Assembly (NCBI GenBank): GCA_977017575.1
Contig: CDRNVI010000087.1
Location: 248,001 to 312,000 of the forward strand
Direction: 5' to 3'
Source of the DNA: Paramoeba atlantica
Lineage: Eukaryota > Discosea
DNA length: 64,000 nucleotides
Under the pieces are notes generated by a model, which saw only the letters and a program-made list of their open reading frames with translations, did no database searches and had not been told where the DNA came from. Shown here in pieces: positions 49,067-59,202 of this stretch (positions are counted from its first letter, which is position 1; every line of letters starts with the position of its first letter). Made by a program: the position numbers and the translations under genes.

Positions 49067-50604
49067 CAGGGGTGCGAATCTAAAGGTGGGGGGGTCTAAA
49101 ATTCGTAAAAGTTGTCCAATTTTGGAAAATAATAGCGCATTGGATAGCTCTCACAGAGTTGTATGTTTTAGGATAGGTAGCATCCGGGGTTTGGGGGGTA
49201 CCCCCCTTTCATGTAAGGGTCAAAAACACATATTGCAATACTTTAGTGATGTCAATAATTTCTGTAATTTGGATTGCAAAAGACAATTAGTAACCACAGT
49301 GCCCCCCGTTCCCACTAATAACAATTTCACAACGCTTCCTGAAACTCTTCAACGTTTTCTGAACCGTTGCAGAGTGGGCCTGTTTCAATTTAAGGAAAGA
49401 CCCCTCAATGGCGGCTTCCAGTTGCTGTCGATTTCGGGGTCGAAGAAGATTTTTGTCTGTGTCCATCACAGACCACAAATTTTCGATCTGATTCAGGTCT
49501 GGAGATTTTGCAGGCCAGGGGAGAACGGAAATTCCTGTATCACGGAACGTGGCACGCGCCTTGTTGTGGGCCGGGCAGTTGTCCATGGCAATCGTGGCCG
49601 CTGGATGTCGCTTTAAATATTGAAGAAAGCCCCGTGGCTTTTTCATAGCCTGATCAAAAATTTCACCCGTAACGGTGAGTTTCTGGCCTTCTGAATTTTG
49701 AGGAGGGAAAATGTGGAGATGGAAGCCGTGTTTGAGGCTCACACCCATCCAAACCATAATCCCATTTCCGCCGTACCATGATTCTAGCTCGCCTCGTTGT
49801 TCCTTATGGGGGTCCGTCCTCCGACAAAGGTAAGTTCGCCCGGAACACCCACGACCGCAAGTAAACTTCTTTTCGTCACAATAAACAAAATGAAGGAGAT
49901 GAGCGTCGCTCTTCTCGAGCATCGCCTTACAAAATTGCAACCGTTTCTCCTTGTGTTCGAGTGTGAGTGATGGTCGTCGCCGAAGAGTGCGGAGCACAAC
50001 GCCTTGCTTCTTCAATGTGTCGACTAGGGTCCGTCGATTGCAGGTGAATCCTTGGCTACGGATCTCTCGCAGAAGATCGCTCCAGCTCTCTACGCCGTAA
50101 ACAAGGTCGCAATACCCCTCGTCGACAAGCTTGAGAGCCACATCCAGGAACGCAGGGGTAACCACCGTCGAGACACGCTCTCGGGATGCCTTCAACACGT
50201 CACCCGTAAGGGTAAAACGTTCAACCCAACGTTTTACAGTGTTCTCATGAACACCAAAGTGCTGCGCCGTAGCGGAGTACGATCCTGTGCGCTCGTATTC
50301 CGCCACCAAAAGCATGCGGTGACTCTCTTTGACGGGGGCGGGGGAAGAATACGATCTATCGCTCAGTACTCCACGGGAAGTCTTCGAGCGAGCGCGCTTT
50401 TGGGGCATTTTCTAGTAAAAAATGTAATTCCTGCGAGGGAAAAAAGCGAAATGTTGTATCAAAAAATATGTACGTTAAAATCACAGGATTTTAATGCGCC
50501 TAAAACATACAACTCTGTGAGAGCTATCCAATGCGCTATTATTTTCCAAAATTGGACAACTTTTACGAATTTTAGACCCCCCCACCTTTAGACCCGCACC
50601 CCTG
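49067..50604 (-). mobile_element. Tc1-like element, apparently intact
   Basis: 1,538 bp with ~106-bp terminal inverted repeats (49067-49172, 50499-50604) that differ at only two or so positions, beginning CAGGGGTGCG. The target TA is duplicated within the host sequence CACT-TA-TAGTGCC. One intact transposase gene inside. High TIR identity and an open gene suggest recent activity. Confidence 0.92.
49287..50408 (-). CDS. Tc1/IS630-type transposase, intact
   Basis: 373 residues from the ATG at 50408, a usual length for the superfamily. N-terminal helix-turn-helix: YSATAQHFGVHENTVKRWVE. DDE core: FVYCDEKKF (first Asp, ~170), ATIAMDNCPAHNKA (second, ~270) and SPDLNQIENLWSVMD (Glu, ~305), consistent with a DD34E-type spacing. 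No stops or frameshifts. It would bind the 106-bp TIRs and move the element into TA sites; it could also mobilise related short elements. Confidence 0.92.
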   Translation of the reverse strand: MPQKRARSKTSRGVLSDRSYSSPAPVKESHRMLLVAEYERTGSYSATAQHFGVHENTVKRWVERFTLTGDVLKASRERVSTVVTPAFLDVALKLVDEGYCDLVYGVESWSDLLREIRSQGFTCNRRTLVDTLKKQGVVLRTLRRRPSLTLEHKEKRLQFCKAMLEKSDAHLLHFVYCDEKKFTCGRGCSGRTYLCRRTDPHKEQRGELESWYGGNGIMVWMGVSLKHGFHLHIFPPQNSEGQKLTVTGEIFDQAMKKPRGFLQYLKRHPAATIAMDNCPAHNKARATFRDTGISVLPWPAKSPDLNQIENLWSVMDTDKNLLRPRNRQQLEAAIEGSFLKLKQAHSATVQKTLKSFRKRCEIVISGNGGHCGY

Positions 50605-50741
50605 TATAGTGCCGCGGGGTACCCCCCCCCACTTATAGTGCCGTTTAGAAGAAAACAAATTGTCCGCAAAAAAATTGATCAATTCTTTTTTTTACAAAAA
50701 AGGTAGAGTAAATGTAGCGTAAATTTCTAATATTTTCTTTT

Positions 50742-52363
50742 ATGGAAATCATTGAAACTTTATTGATAGTTCCCTTTATCCTTTCAATGACTGTCGATTC
50801 GAACGAGAACGAGCCGCTAGACAAAGCGCACACTCGTGGATCGGCGATTTCAGGTCCTTTGGGACGCTGGTTTACGGTGATTCCGCCAGCGCCGAGAATT
50901 GGTCCCCAAGTGGCCAGCCGTCGTCCCCCCAACACACTTGATTCTCTTCCGATGAGCACACCTAGAACCTCTAGAGTGTGTTTGACTATGCAAGAGAAGT
51001 TGAATGTGTGTCTGAGCGAATTGGACACAAAAAAGCTGAGCGAAAAGTATCGGATCAGTTTAAGAACTGTCCGAAGTATTAAAAGCAACGGTGCCTCTTT
51101 TTATCAATCACGTATTAATCGTGGTCTCAAGGGAAGAAAGCGCCAGAGAGGCTTTAACAAAGAGCGGAAGGCAATTTTAAGGAAAGTGCACCTTAAATTG
51201 CTCCAAGAAATCAATGGTAAACATGCTGTAACGAAGGCATTTGTCTTTTCCGTTATGGAAACATACGGAATACAGCTTCAAGGCTTTGCCGATGAGACGA
51301 AGGAACGCATATACAAGCGCTTCAAGCGTCTTTTCGGGTGGACAAACCGAAGATTTGGACGTGTCCACTACGTGAGTCCTTCCGACGTGGGCTCGCGAAT
51401 ACGAGCTTGGGCACGGCACAAAATCAAGTCCGTTCATACGCGTATGTGATATTTGGGGATAAAACGTCTCTTCCGGTTGATGGTGAAAATACGGGAGTAA
51501 CATTGGCTCCCATAGGGCTTCGTAACGTGCAAGTCGTAACCACCAACGACAAGGAAAGTATAACTGTTTTTCTTTCCGGTGTTTACGATGTTCACAACAG
51601 AAAAGCTCTTCCCCTTCCTCCTACGGTACTGTTCAAGTCCAATGCAGAAGATGAAAAGTCCCGCATACTGTGAGACGCTCAACGTCATGTTGCTCGGACG
51701 CTCGACAACGCTTTGAAGGTGTACGTAACTTCGATTGGTTGGATGAACCGTCAAGTATTTGAAGAGATCATGCACGATCAAGCTTCCTTACTTGGAGGTT
51801 CGCAACCTGCGACAGCTCTTGTAGTGGATGAGTACACAGCCCATCGGGTTCATAGAATCCCCACTAATTGTGACTTCCACAGGATTCCTGGGGGCTGTAC
51901 TTATCTCATTCAAGTACACGATCTTCGGATTATTGTATTCTTCAAAAGCGAATACGAATTAGCCTTACGGCTCTGGCGCCTAAAAGCTGGTGATCACATA
52001 AAAGTGAATCGCCATGTAGTATTAGGGCTGATTAAGGTTGCCCATGAACTTACTTGGGCAAAATATGGCACCCAGATACAAAAAATATGCCAAACCCATC
52101 TCCTTGAGCCCATGACCAAATATCCGTTGAATTTGAACTCTAAGGATGAAACATCTGACTCAAGGCGAAAGCTGAAAAAGAGAGCCAAGGCATCTGTTCG
52201 AAACGAAAGCGGGGCGAAACCTAATAAGATACCAGTATCACCAGAAACCGGAAGACGATTAATGGCCTCTGCGTTGGCTTCACGTAAGAAACTTTTCGAA
52301 AAAAATGATCAATCAACAAAATTAAATAAGATCGATGTAGATGCTCTGCCATCAACTGAATAA
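50742..52363 (+). pseudogene. Pogo-like transposase of the 49 kb element
   Basis: First ORF 50742-51449: psq-like HTH in LTMQEKLNVCLSELDTKKLS and KYRISLRTVRSIKSNG, then a linker up to GRVHYVSPSDVGSRIRAWAR. The catalytic region continues in another frame: YVIFGDKTSLPVDGENTG (first Asp, ~51450), a single stop near 51671, TALVVDEYTAHRVHR (second Asp, ~51820) and IPGGCTYLIQVHDL (third, ~51895). Basic C-terminus with SETG and KKLFEKNDQ. One frameshift near 51420 and one stop, so inactive but young. Confidence 0.75.
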
Positions 52364-52372
52364 AGGGGATCC

Positions 52373-52905
52373 TTGGACAACTCCTACAAAGGGGATCGAT
52401 GGAATGCTATCCGCCGCCGGGGCTCTCTTATCCCATGTGGACTTCTCGATATTTTATGCAACCGAGTAGTCGAAAAATACAATTCGACACAAACGGGTGT
52501 AAAGGTCGCACTGTGGAATGTGTGGCAAACACAGGCACTTCTTGGGTTTGGGACTGTCCCTGAACTCGATCCTGTGACGGAGTTGTACTATCTTCCTCAC
52601 GCTTGTATTACGAAGTTCACTTCGTACTTGTTCGGGTCTCTTCCAACACCCTTCTAGTCTTTGACAGTTTAAAACAACACGCTCCTCGTGCAGCAATGGA
52701 CAACTTAAATCGCTTTGTGGAAACCTTAAAATTATCGCACGAACGATATCATGGACTACAGGTCACATATGTTGATTGCGTGCAACAAGCTCCTGGAGAC
52801 AATGACTGTGCATTGCACGTCGTAAATAATTTATATATGAACCTCTTCTCCAGTGATACTCCAGTCATTAGTCAGAAAACTGCAAAGGAATCTTGGTATC
52901 CATAG
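52373..52905 (+). pseudogene. Ulp1-like cysteine protease ORF inside pogo-like element
   Basis: Two overlapping frames. The first reads VALWNVWQTQALLGFG and ELYYLPHACI; the second has EVHFVLVRVSSNTLLVFDSL (His and Asp regions) and VQQAPGDNDCALHVVNNLY (Gln and Cys), the C48 peptidase order. A frame change occurs near 52610. The protease immediately follows the transposase on the same strand, so it probably belongs to the element. Same architecture as 3685-4261. In other large DNA transposons, Ulp1 domains are known cargo, thought to act on host SUMO. Confidence 0.7.
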
Positions 52906-53300
52906 GATTGATATGTTATATTAAAGCCCCAACTGTTCGGCTCGAGGGCATGACCGTTCAGCAGAAAAAAAGACCCAAGAAGCGACTCTAAAGTGGGCGG
53001 TCGTTAATAAAAAAAGAAAAACAACAAAAAAAGAATAAAAAAGAAAAACAACAAAAAAAGAATAAAAAAGAAAAACAAAAAAATAAAAAAAATAAAAAAA
53101 CAAGTTTGATACAGGATAAATGGGGAGGGCACCTCACCTATATCACAAGACGGACACGTATACATAAAGTGTTGTATGTATGTAATCTTTGAAATTATTC
53201 GTTTGACAGTCGTAAAAAGATTCTCTTTTTATGTTTGGCGATGGATTCCCCGATCGCATAGTTTACATTGATAATGTGGTTATGATAAGGCCTTAATATA
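52906..53300. repeat. A-rich simple repeat and non-coding
   Basis: Bases 53005-53102 are (AAAAAAGAAAAACAAC)n-like. The rest is AT-rich with no gene. Confidence 0.6.
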
Positions 53301-53482
53301 AACCCCCGCTCACGAATAAGTGACCCCCCCCTTATTTTTAGCACAGGGGGGCGTCGGTGGGTTATCATATCACTTTTTCGTTCAAAATTTCGAGATCTGT
53401 ACGTTCCCGCTGTTTTTAGCTCATTTTAAAATTTTAAAATTTAGTCAAAAAACATAATTGGTTTTTCAACTTTTTTCCAAAA

Positions 53483-53689
53483 ATGACCAAATCACCATAT
53501 CGGCTCCCAGAAGGGGGGCTTACGGATAGTGGTAAGGTTCTTTTGAAGATGAGACAGGCAGAAGGTGTTCCGATAAAACAATTATCCCGTGATTTTAACG
53601 TCTCTAGAAGGATAATCAAAAAATATCTGAACGAAAAAAAATCTAGCGGGGAATACACTTTGAGTACTGTGACCATCTATTACAAGTGA
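53483..53689 (+). pseudogene. Mariner-like transposase, N-terminal HTH
   Basis: 68 codons: LLKMRQAEGVPIKQLSRDFN and VSRRIIKKYLNEKKSSGEY form a helix-turn-helix typical of Tc1/mariner N-termini. The frame ends where the internal deletion begins. Confidence 0.6.
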
Positions 53690-53749
53690 GACATCTACAA
53701 TGACACATCTATTACAAGTGAGACGTACATAGAAACATCAAAACATGTA

Positions 53750-54079
53750 GATTTCCCCCCTAATAGTGCATTTCAACAGGATGGGGCAACGGCACATACT
53801 GCCCGTGCCTCCAAAGAGTATATTGAGAATTGAATGAGTGATGTTCTAAGAAACTGGCCCCCCAACTCGTCCGACCTTTCCCCCATAGAAAACGTCTGGT
53901 CTATGGTCCAAGAGGCGGTAGACGAACAAACCCCATCGGACAAACCTTCACTTATCCGATGTGTACGTAAAGCATGGTCTTCTTTAACTCAAAAAGTGAT
54001 CGACAAAACAGTATTAAGTTTTGATTCTCGACTTAAGGGGTGTATAAGATTGAAGGGCGAAAAAGTGACAAAATGGTAA
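53750..54079 (+). pseudogene. Mariner-like transposase, C-terminal catalytic part
   Basis: FQQDGATAHTARASKEYIEN (second Asp), a stop near 53833, then NWPPNSSDLSPIENVWSMV (Glu) to the end KGEKVTKW. The stretch between the HTH and the second Asp is missing. Confidence 0.7.
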
Positions 54080-54232
54080 ATCTTCTCTAAATTGTGCGTA
54101 TTCGTTTCTTTTTGTCTCATTTCTGCACGCGCAAAGTCCTTGTGTTGAGATCTGCAAAATGCAACAAAAAACAGCTCAAACTGACATTTGTACGAAAAAA
54201 AAGAGGGGGGTCACTTTTCGTGAGCGGGGGTT

Positions 54233-54617
54233 TAATAAGGCATTTCAAATATATTTCGTTGATTAATTTATGTAGAAAAGCAATGGATGTTATTTTGAAT
54301 GCAAGCATCGGTTTGGGCTCACAGTTTGTAATTTTTTCTTTCGAATCTCTAGAATTGAGTCGAGTACTTCATGGAATTCTTTCACCGTGCTCTGCCACAC
54401 ATTAACCAACCAGACCTCTTGTCTTGCGCATTATTGTCCTCTCTTTTCCCACTAACACCCCATCACCCGATTACCCATACACAGCAGTGGAGTAGAAACT
54501 CCATTTACAGCGCTTAGGCACTCAAAAACACATGATAGAAAGAATTGCGCCGCGAAGCGGCGCGCTTTTTTTTTGAGGGGGAAAAATTTTGATCCTCGAC
54601 CTGAAACATACTACCCT
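54233..54617. other. Right part of the 49 kb element, non-coding
   Basis: No gene seen. A GC hairpin with a T run (GCGCCGCGAAGCGGCGC then T9) lies at 54548-54576. Confidence 0.45.
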
Positions 54618-54679
54618 CCCCCCACTTATAGTGCCGTTTGGTCGAAAACCGCGGCACTATAAGTGGGGGGGGCACAGTA

Positions 54680-55084
54680 ACTTAAGAAAGCACGTGCAGT
54701 GATGACCAAAGTAATACCCCCTCACGATCGGCTCTTTTATATCTGTTTCTGCTATTTTTTGTTGCATTCGAGATATCTCGTTCTCGTAGCGCGTTGGTGA
54801 TATTTTGATTTTTTTAGCCTTTCCAGTTAAAAGAGGACCCAAGAGGGACCGTAATTGCGCTTGTATTTCTTGGCGCAGTGCCGCACACCATCCGCCAATT
54901 CTATTTCGTTTAGCGATGAGGGCGTGTTGTTTTCACAGATCAGTAACAGTAGAAGGTTGTTGCGAGGAGGGTTGTCTGTGGAAAAAGGGATAATGTTGTG
55001 AGGCCCTCCTTGCAACAATCCCGTGGCCTCGAAGTCACACTTCACGCACAGTGCTTCCCTTCAGCGAGATGGGATCCTATGAGG
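54680..55084. other. Unassigned
   Basis: Small ORFs on both strands but no recognisable domain. Confidence 0.35.
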
Positions 55085-55900
55085 CTAAGGATGATTTTTC
55101 TTCAACAAGCGAACCCTCGACACCCCTGGCCTTAGGTCACTTACCATACATGTAGATGAATGTGTATTGTTTTCTACGGCATTATTGACGAATTCATTGA
55201 AGAATTCGTACGGCGTGAAATTTTTTTGGAGAACACGGAGAATCTTGGCTTGATGAATCGACAGATTTGCACCCTGTCGATCTAAGACGTTAACCCACAT
55301 TTTCGGTCCCGTCCATTATTGACCAAATGATCGTGCTGGCCATCGGAGCCAATGCATAACCCTTTTCTTGGGCAGCGGCACGCGCCTCATTATAATACTT
55401 TTCATTCCTCATTTCGTTCGAAGAGTACGAGCTGTTACGGGTGGGGGTCCCTAGTAGGACCTCTTACTGTCTTGTATGGCAGAGACGTCCACCCGTTTTT
55501 CGAAATCCCCCGTCTTTGCGCTGGGACAATCTTTCTGCAAGTGTCCAATTTGATGACAAATAAAACACACGCTTTTTTCTTCCGAAGCTACCTGATCCCG
55601 TTTTCGCTTTGATTTCCTGTACGTTCTTCAGCCTCTATTTTCGAATGGATCGGTTCTGCATCAATCAAAGTTACATAAATCAAAGTTCGCGAATTAATTC
55701 TCGTAATTTCAGCGGATCTCCATCATGTGCCATCCACAATTTACATGTTAGGGGATCCATTGCAAGTTGTACGCATCTCCCCGACGTTCCACCTCGTTAT
55801 CAACTTCGATATCCTGAGCCCCTGGCTTTTCGTAGTACACACTTGAGCTGGAGAAGGCCTCCGCCTCAGCTGATGCCGAGCCCGCACCGAACCCGCAGCC
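55085..55900 (-). mobile_element. Possible fossil gag-like region with CCHC zinc knuckle
   Basis: A minus-strand frame near 55555-55515 has a zinc knuckle of the CX2CX4HX4C type, as in gag proteins and other nucleic-acid-binding proteins. The surrounding sequence is broken in several places and no RT or terminal repeats were seen. It may instead be a host CCHC protein relic. Tentative. Confidence 0.35.
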
Positions 55901-56207
55901 CCTCAACTGCTTTCACAAAGTCCGCAGCAGGAAACAGCTTGTGAAATTTCTTAATCTTTCCTGGTGAGGTATAGAAACGTACGCTCAAAACACCACGGGA
56001 ATCCCTTGAGCGAACTCGCTTATGACGCTTAAATGGGGGGAAAACTTGGCATATTTTCGCATAAACGTATAAAAATCAATCAATAACAGTTCATTTTAAT
56101 ATAACTTCTTAATGTGCTTTTTCACCTCGAACCCAACGCAACTTTACGCGCTCTCACTGAACGATTCACCAACTTCGACGGCGTCAGTAGATGTGCTGTA
56201 GTTTGAG
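55901..56207. other. Unassigned
   Basis: I see no gene here. Confidence 0.35.
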
Positions 56208-56560
56208 TTACTGACTTCTTCGCTCCCGTCCAGTTCCCCGTACCCGTAGTATTGAGCAACGCAATCCATCATGTTCACAAATCTCGTCTGCAAAGAGTGC
56301 TCTCGGTTGCTGTGCACCTCTCCAAACTAAACATACTGGGGTGCAACGTTCCTCCGCACTTGTGAAGTGTGGGGGAATGAAACGACGCTTGACTAGTTTC
56401 CAACGTGTGCGCCCCATGTCGTGACCTTTTACTTCCATCACAGTAGCGAACCACCATCCAACTTTACCGGTCTGTTTCCCCAGATGATATTTCCTTTTGC
56501 CAATAAAGGTCTAGTCTGCTTGCACTTTTGAAAAATTGTACGTACTCGTTTCTTCTTGGC
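56208..56560 (-). pseudogene. ISXO2/Merlin-type transposase relic
   Basis: Minus-strand frame reads QAD-stop-TFIGKRKYHLGKQTGK, then VGWWFATVMEVKGHDMGRTR and WKLVKRRFIPPH. The DE-TFIGKRKYHRG...WWFG signature is that of DDE transposases of the IS1016/ISXO2 (Merlin) group; here the residue after the Asp is a stop. No downstream catalytic motifs are recognisable with confidence. Decayed. Confidence 0.6.
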
Positions 56561-56656
56561 AAAGAACCGCATTACCCGAATGGCTTAATATCGTTTCAGC
56601 TGTCTTGCGCCGTATTCCATGATTCCTTTGCGATTTGACCCATACACAAATTGTTA

Positions 56657-56800
56657 CCTTGAATTTGAAACATTTGCCACAGACCTTAGAAAGTCTTTAT
56701 CTCGACCATAACGAGTTTGTCGGACCTGTGGATTTGACTCATTGGCCACTGAATTTAGTTTTGGTTAGCGTCTCGAATAACCTACATCCCCTCGCAATGG
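56657..56800 (+). pseudogene. LRR gene fragment
   Basis: About 126 bp almost identical to 48667-48792 (LNLKHLPQTLESLYLDHNEF). Flanked by unrelated sequence, so a small transposed or deleted fragment. Confidence 0.85.
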
Positions 56801-56999
56801 TATCGAACATTTAATGATTAAATTTTAATCGATTCGAATGTCCTTTACCTCGAAAGTACAAACCGACATGTGGCTTTTTCCGGGCACATCCTTCATGTAC
56901 AAAATTCTATGGCCAGAGCAAGCGGGAAGACGCAAAAGGCCGTGGCTCCCCACAGTGTACTGCGTTCTCCCCTTGTGTGATCTCCCCGAGACTTCGCCA

Positions 57000-57556
57000 G
57001 TTTGTTTTGTCATGCACTTGTAGTGCAGAGATAAGCCCCACAGTGTCTTTACCCGCATACGACGGGTGGATCACGCGAGGATTTGCCCTCGCTGGAGGAG
57101 AATGGGTGCAGAAAGCTGGCGTCCCAGGTGCAGAGAGCTCGGTTGCCATGTGCGGGTGCAGAGAGCTGTAATCCCCATATTACAGTTTCGGAGGCAATCC
57201 GGGTGCAGAAAGCTGCGACAGAGCCGAGGTGCGGAGAGCTGGGTGACCGCCAAGTGCGGAGAGCCTAAACGCGGGCAGCGAGGGACAGGTCTAGTGGTCC
57301 TCAAGGGAGGCCACCGTGACGCCTAGCTCTCTCGGGGAGGCAAGGATTGAGAAGAGAGCCGAGAGAGGGAAGCACACTCACTCCAGGGGAGTGAGTCGGG
57401 AAGGGGTGAAGGGATGAAGGAGCGTCCCCTGCTTCAGCGAGAAAGAGAGACAGTTCTGGCCTTAGCGCCGGCCGGCAACGGGTATGTAAATACAGTAAGA
57501 GTATGTCCGTTGCTGGGGAAAGAAAGGATGAACAACAAGGTACAGAAACTGTATCT
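57000..57556 (-). mobile_element. SL-tagged SINE, copy 2
   Basis: Diverged copy of the 41.7 kb SINE. On the minus strand it starts AGATACAGTTTCTG then TACCTTGTTG, a longer piece of the SL than the other copies. The 15-bp hairpin (57473-57518) has several substitutions that all keep pairing as G-U wobbles. The AGCTCTCTGCACC repeat is expanded to about six copies. The LINE-type 3' hairpin is at 57014-57026. No clear target-site duplication. Confidence 0.85.
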
Positions 57557-58034
57557 GTGGGACGCAAGAGAACCCAGGGCAACCTGTGCATACTGGCCTG
57601 ACCTCAGCATTGTGCCACGTTGCAGGCAGAGTTTCCGGTGCAGTGTTTAATTCACGTGATGCTTCAGCCTCAAATGCTACCTTAAAACGTAAGGAAATGT
57701 GCTCGCTTTCACGGTTTGACGGAGTATTGCTGTCAATTTTTACGGAAAACTAAAAGAGTGCTTAATAACATATAATCTAACTTCTCATCGAAGTAAACCA
57801 CTGTCCAGCTTACCATGCCCCCCGTTGAGAAGCTCGTTCAACTTCTACGGAAGTTAAAACCCCCACCGCGTTTAGCGGAGCGACTAAAAATGAAGAATTG
57901 GCTAAGAAAGCGGAAGAAAGCAGAAGGATTAGTATCAAAAATAGCCAATGTTTTTAACGAAAAATAGGGTAAAATAATTAATGTGACTAACAAATTGAAG
58001 ATTCCATAAAAAAATACATATAATTTTTGGTTTC
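57557..58034. other. Intergenic with half of the palindromic MITE
   Basis: Bases 57850-57960 resemble the right arm of the 37.7 kb MITE and its flank. No gene seen. Confidence 0.45.
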
Positions 58035-58821
58035 ATGTTTCGGCCCATTCATGCCGCGGATATTCCAGCGCCGCAAATAGCAAGACGTGCAGCAAAGGAT
58101 TCATGCCGCGGATATTCCAGCGCCGCAAATAGCAAGACGTGCAGCAAAGGTGAGTATAACAAATCTTCCACAAGAATTTCAACTTGAGCAAGTTGTACGC
58201 GATGTTGAAAATCCGAATTCATCATGGACTACATCTACTCCGGCCTGTAAGTGGAGTGGTGTCGATTGCAACAACACCGATAGTGTAATGTCCATATCGT
58301 GGTGGTCGAGGGAATTGAAGGGTTCGTTAAACTACAGCCATCTGCCCGAAACGATTCACATCTTTTACGCCAACGTTAACCAACTCTTCGGCGAAGTGTC
58401 ACTTGAAACGTTTCCTCCGAAGCTGCGTACGTTAAGCCTTCGCAACAATCAGCTCAGCGGAACATTGGACTTGACAGCTCTCCCTCCTGATTTAAAGACT
58501 TTGGTTCTCTCTGGTAACCAATTTACAGGAGAAGTTTGCCTGACCAAATTGCCGTCGCAGCTTCGATACCTCTATCTTGGCAGGAACATGCTATCCGGAG
58601 ACCTTTGCTTCAGAAAACTGCCTAATATGGTTATACTCCGGCTTGAAGAAAATGATTTTTCTGGAGAAATTGATCTTCGTAGCATTCCACGTTCATTGGA
58701 AGAGTTAAATTTAGCAAACAACATTAATCTTTGCGGTAAGTTGAAAGAATATCACATTCCCCTACTGCTGCGCGCAGGTCTGAAGATTAAGAACACAAGG
58801 ATTGCACGTTTATTAAAATAG
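58035..58821 (+). pseudogene. LRR gene with a 52-bp tandem duplication near its start
   Basis: ATG at 58035 gives MFRPIHAADIPAPQIARRAA. A 52-bp segment (58047-58098) is repeated at 58099, which shifts the frame; the second copy is in frame with the rest (RRAAKVSITNLPQEFQLEQV). The cap SWTTSTPACKWSGVDC and about eight LRRs (LPPDLKTLVLSGNQFTG, LPSQLRYLYLGRNMLSG) follow, ending KIKNTRIARLLK. Apart from the duplication the ORF is intact, so loss is recent; a start inside the second copy is conceivable. Confidence 0.8.
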
Positions 58822-59202
58822 CGTTTCTTTTATTTTGTGGACAAAATCTCAATTTCTTTTAAAGATTAGAGTTGTAGTACTGAGAAGAGTGACTCTGGGT
58901 GGGATCTCCTGGTAGCGCCTAGAAGAGCCAAGGACCTTTGTCTTAAATTTTCGTTCTACGCTTCGTTAATATAGCACATTTCGCTTATTAACACACCGAA
59001 ATACAAATATTATATTGTTGTTTATTGTTTTTTTCGTTAATCTTTTTTGCTTCAGTTAGAGGATGCGGCAATCATGTTTTTCATTGAACATTTTTAGCCT
59101 ACAGAACTATCGTTTTTTTTCCTACTCTGGACCACCAGAGCTCCCAAGGGGGGTGACTTATTCGTGTCGATCGGTTTAAATATTTACTAACGATAATACG
59201 CA
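58822..59202. other. Intergenic with a lone transposon end
   Basis: AT-rich. GGGGGGTGACTTATTCGTG at 59148 resembles the terminus of the 53.3 kb mariner-like element. No gene. Confidence 0.45.

Larger units (their letters stand above)
53301..54232 (+). mobile_element. Internally deleted mariner/Tc1-like element
   Basis: 932 bp with ~29-bp TIRs AACCCCCGCTCACGAATAAG (left) and its inverse ending GAGCGGGGGTT (right), flanked by TA (53299-53300, 54233-54234). It sits inside the 49 kb pogo-like element. The transposase lacks the first catalytic Asp region. A solitary related end (GGGGGGTGACTTATTCGTG) lies at 59148-59176. Confidence 0.8.
49049..54677 (+). mobile_element. Pogo-like transposon with Ulp1-like ORF, host to two nested elements
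   Basis: Termini CTGTGCCCCCCCCACTTA at the left and TAAGTGGGGGGGGCACAG at the right (54660-54677), extended by TAGTGCCGCGG on both sides, total about 29 bp, flanked by TA. The left TIR is split by a Tc1-like element. A second inner copy of the CCCCCCACTTATAGTGCCG sequence lies near each end (about 50623-50645 and 54618-54637). It encodes a pogo-like transposase and an Ulp1-like protease; a mariner-like element is nested at 53301-54232. Confidence 0.85.

Noticed and set aside
56825-57650. Several overlapping ORFs of 60-96 residues around the 57 kb SINE
   Set aside because: They run through SINE hairpins and repeats on both strands and differ between SINE copies.
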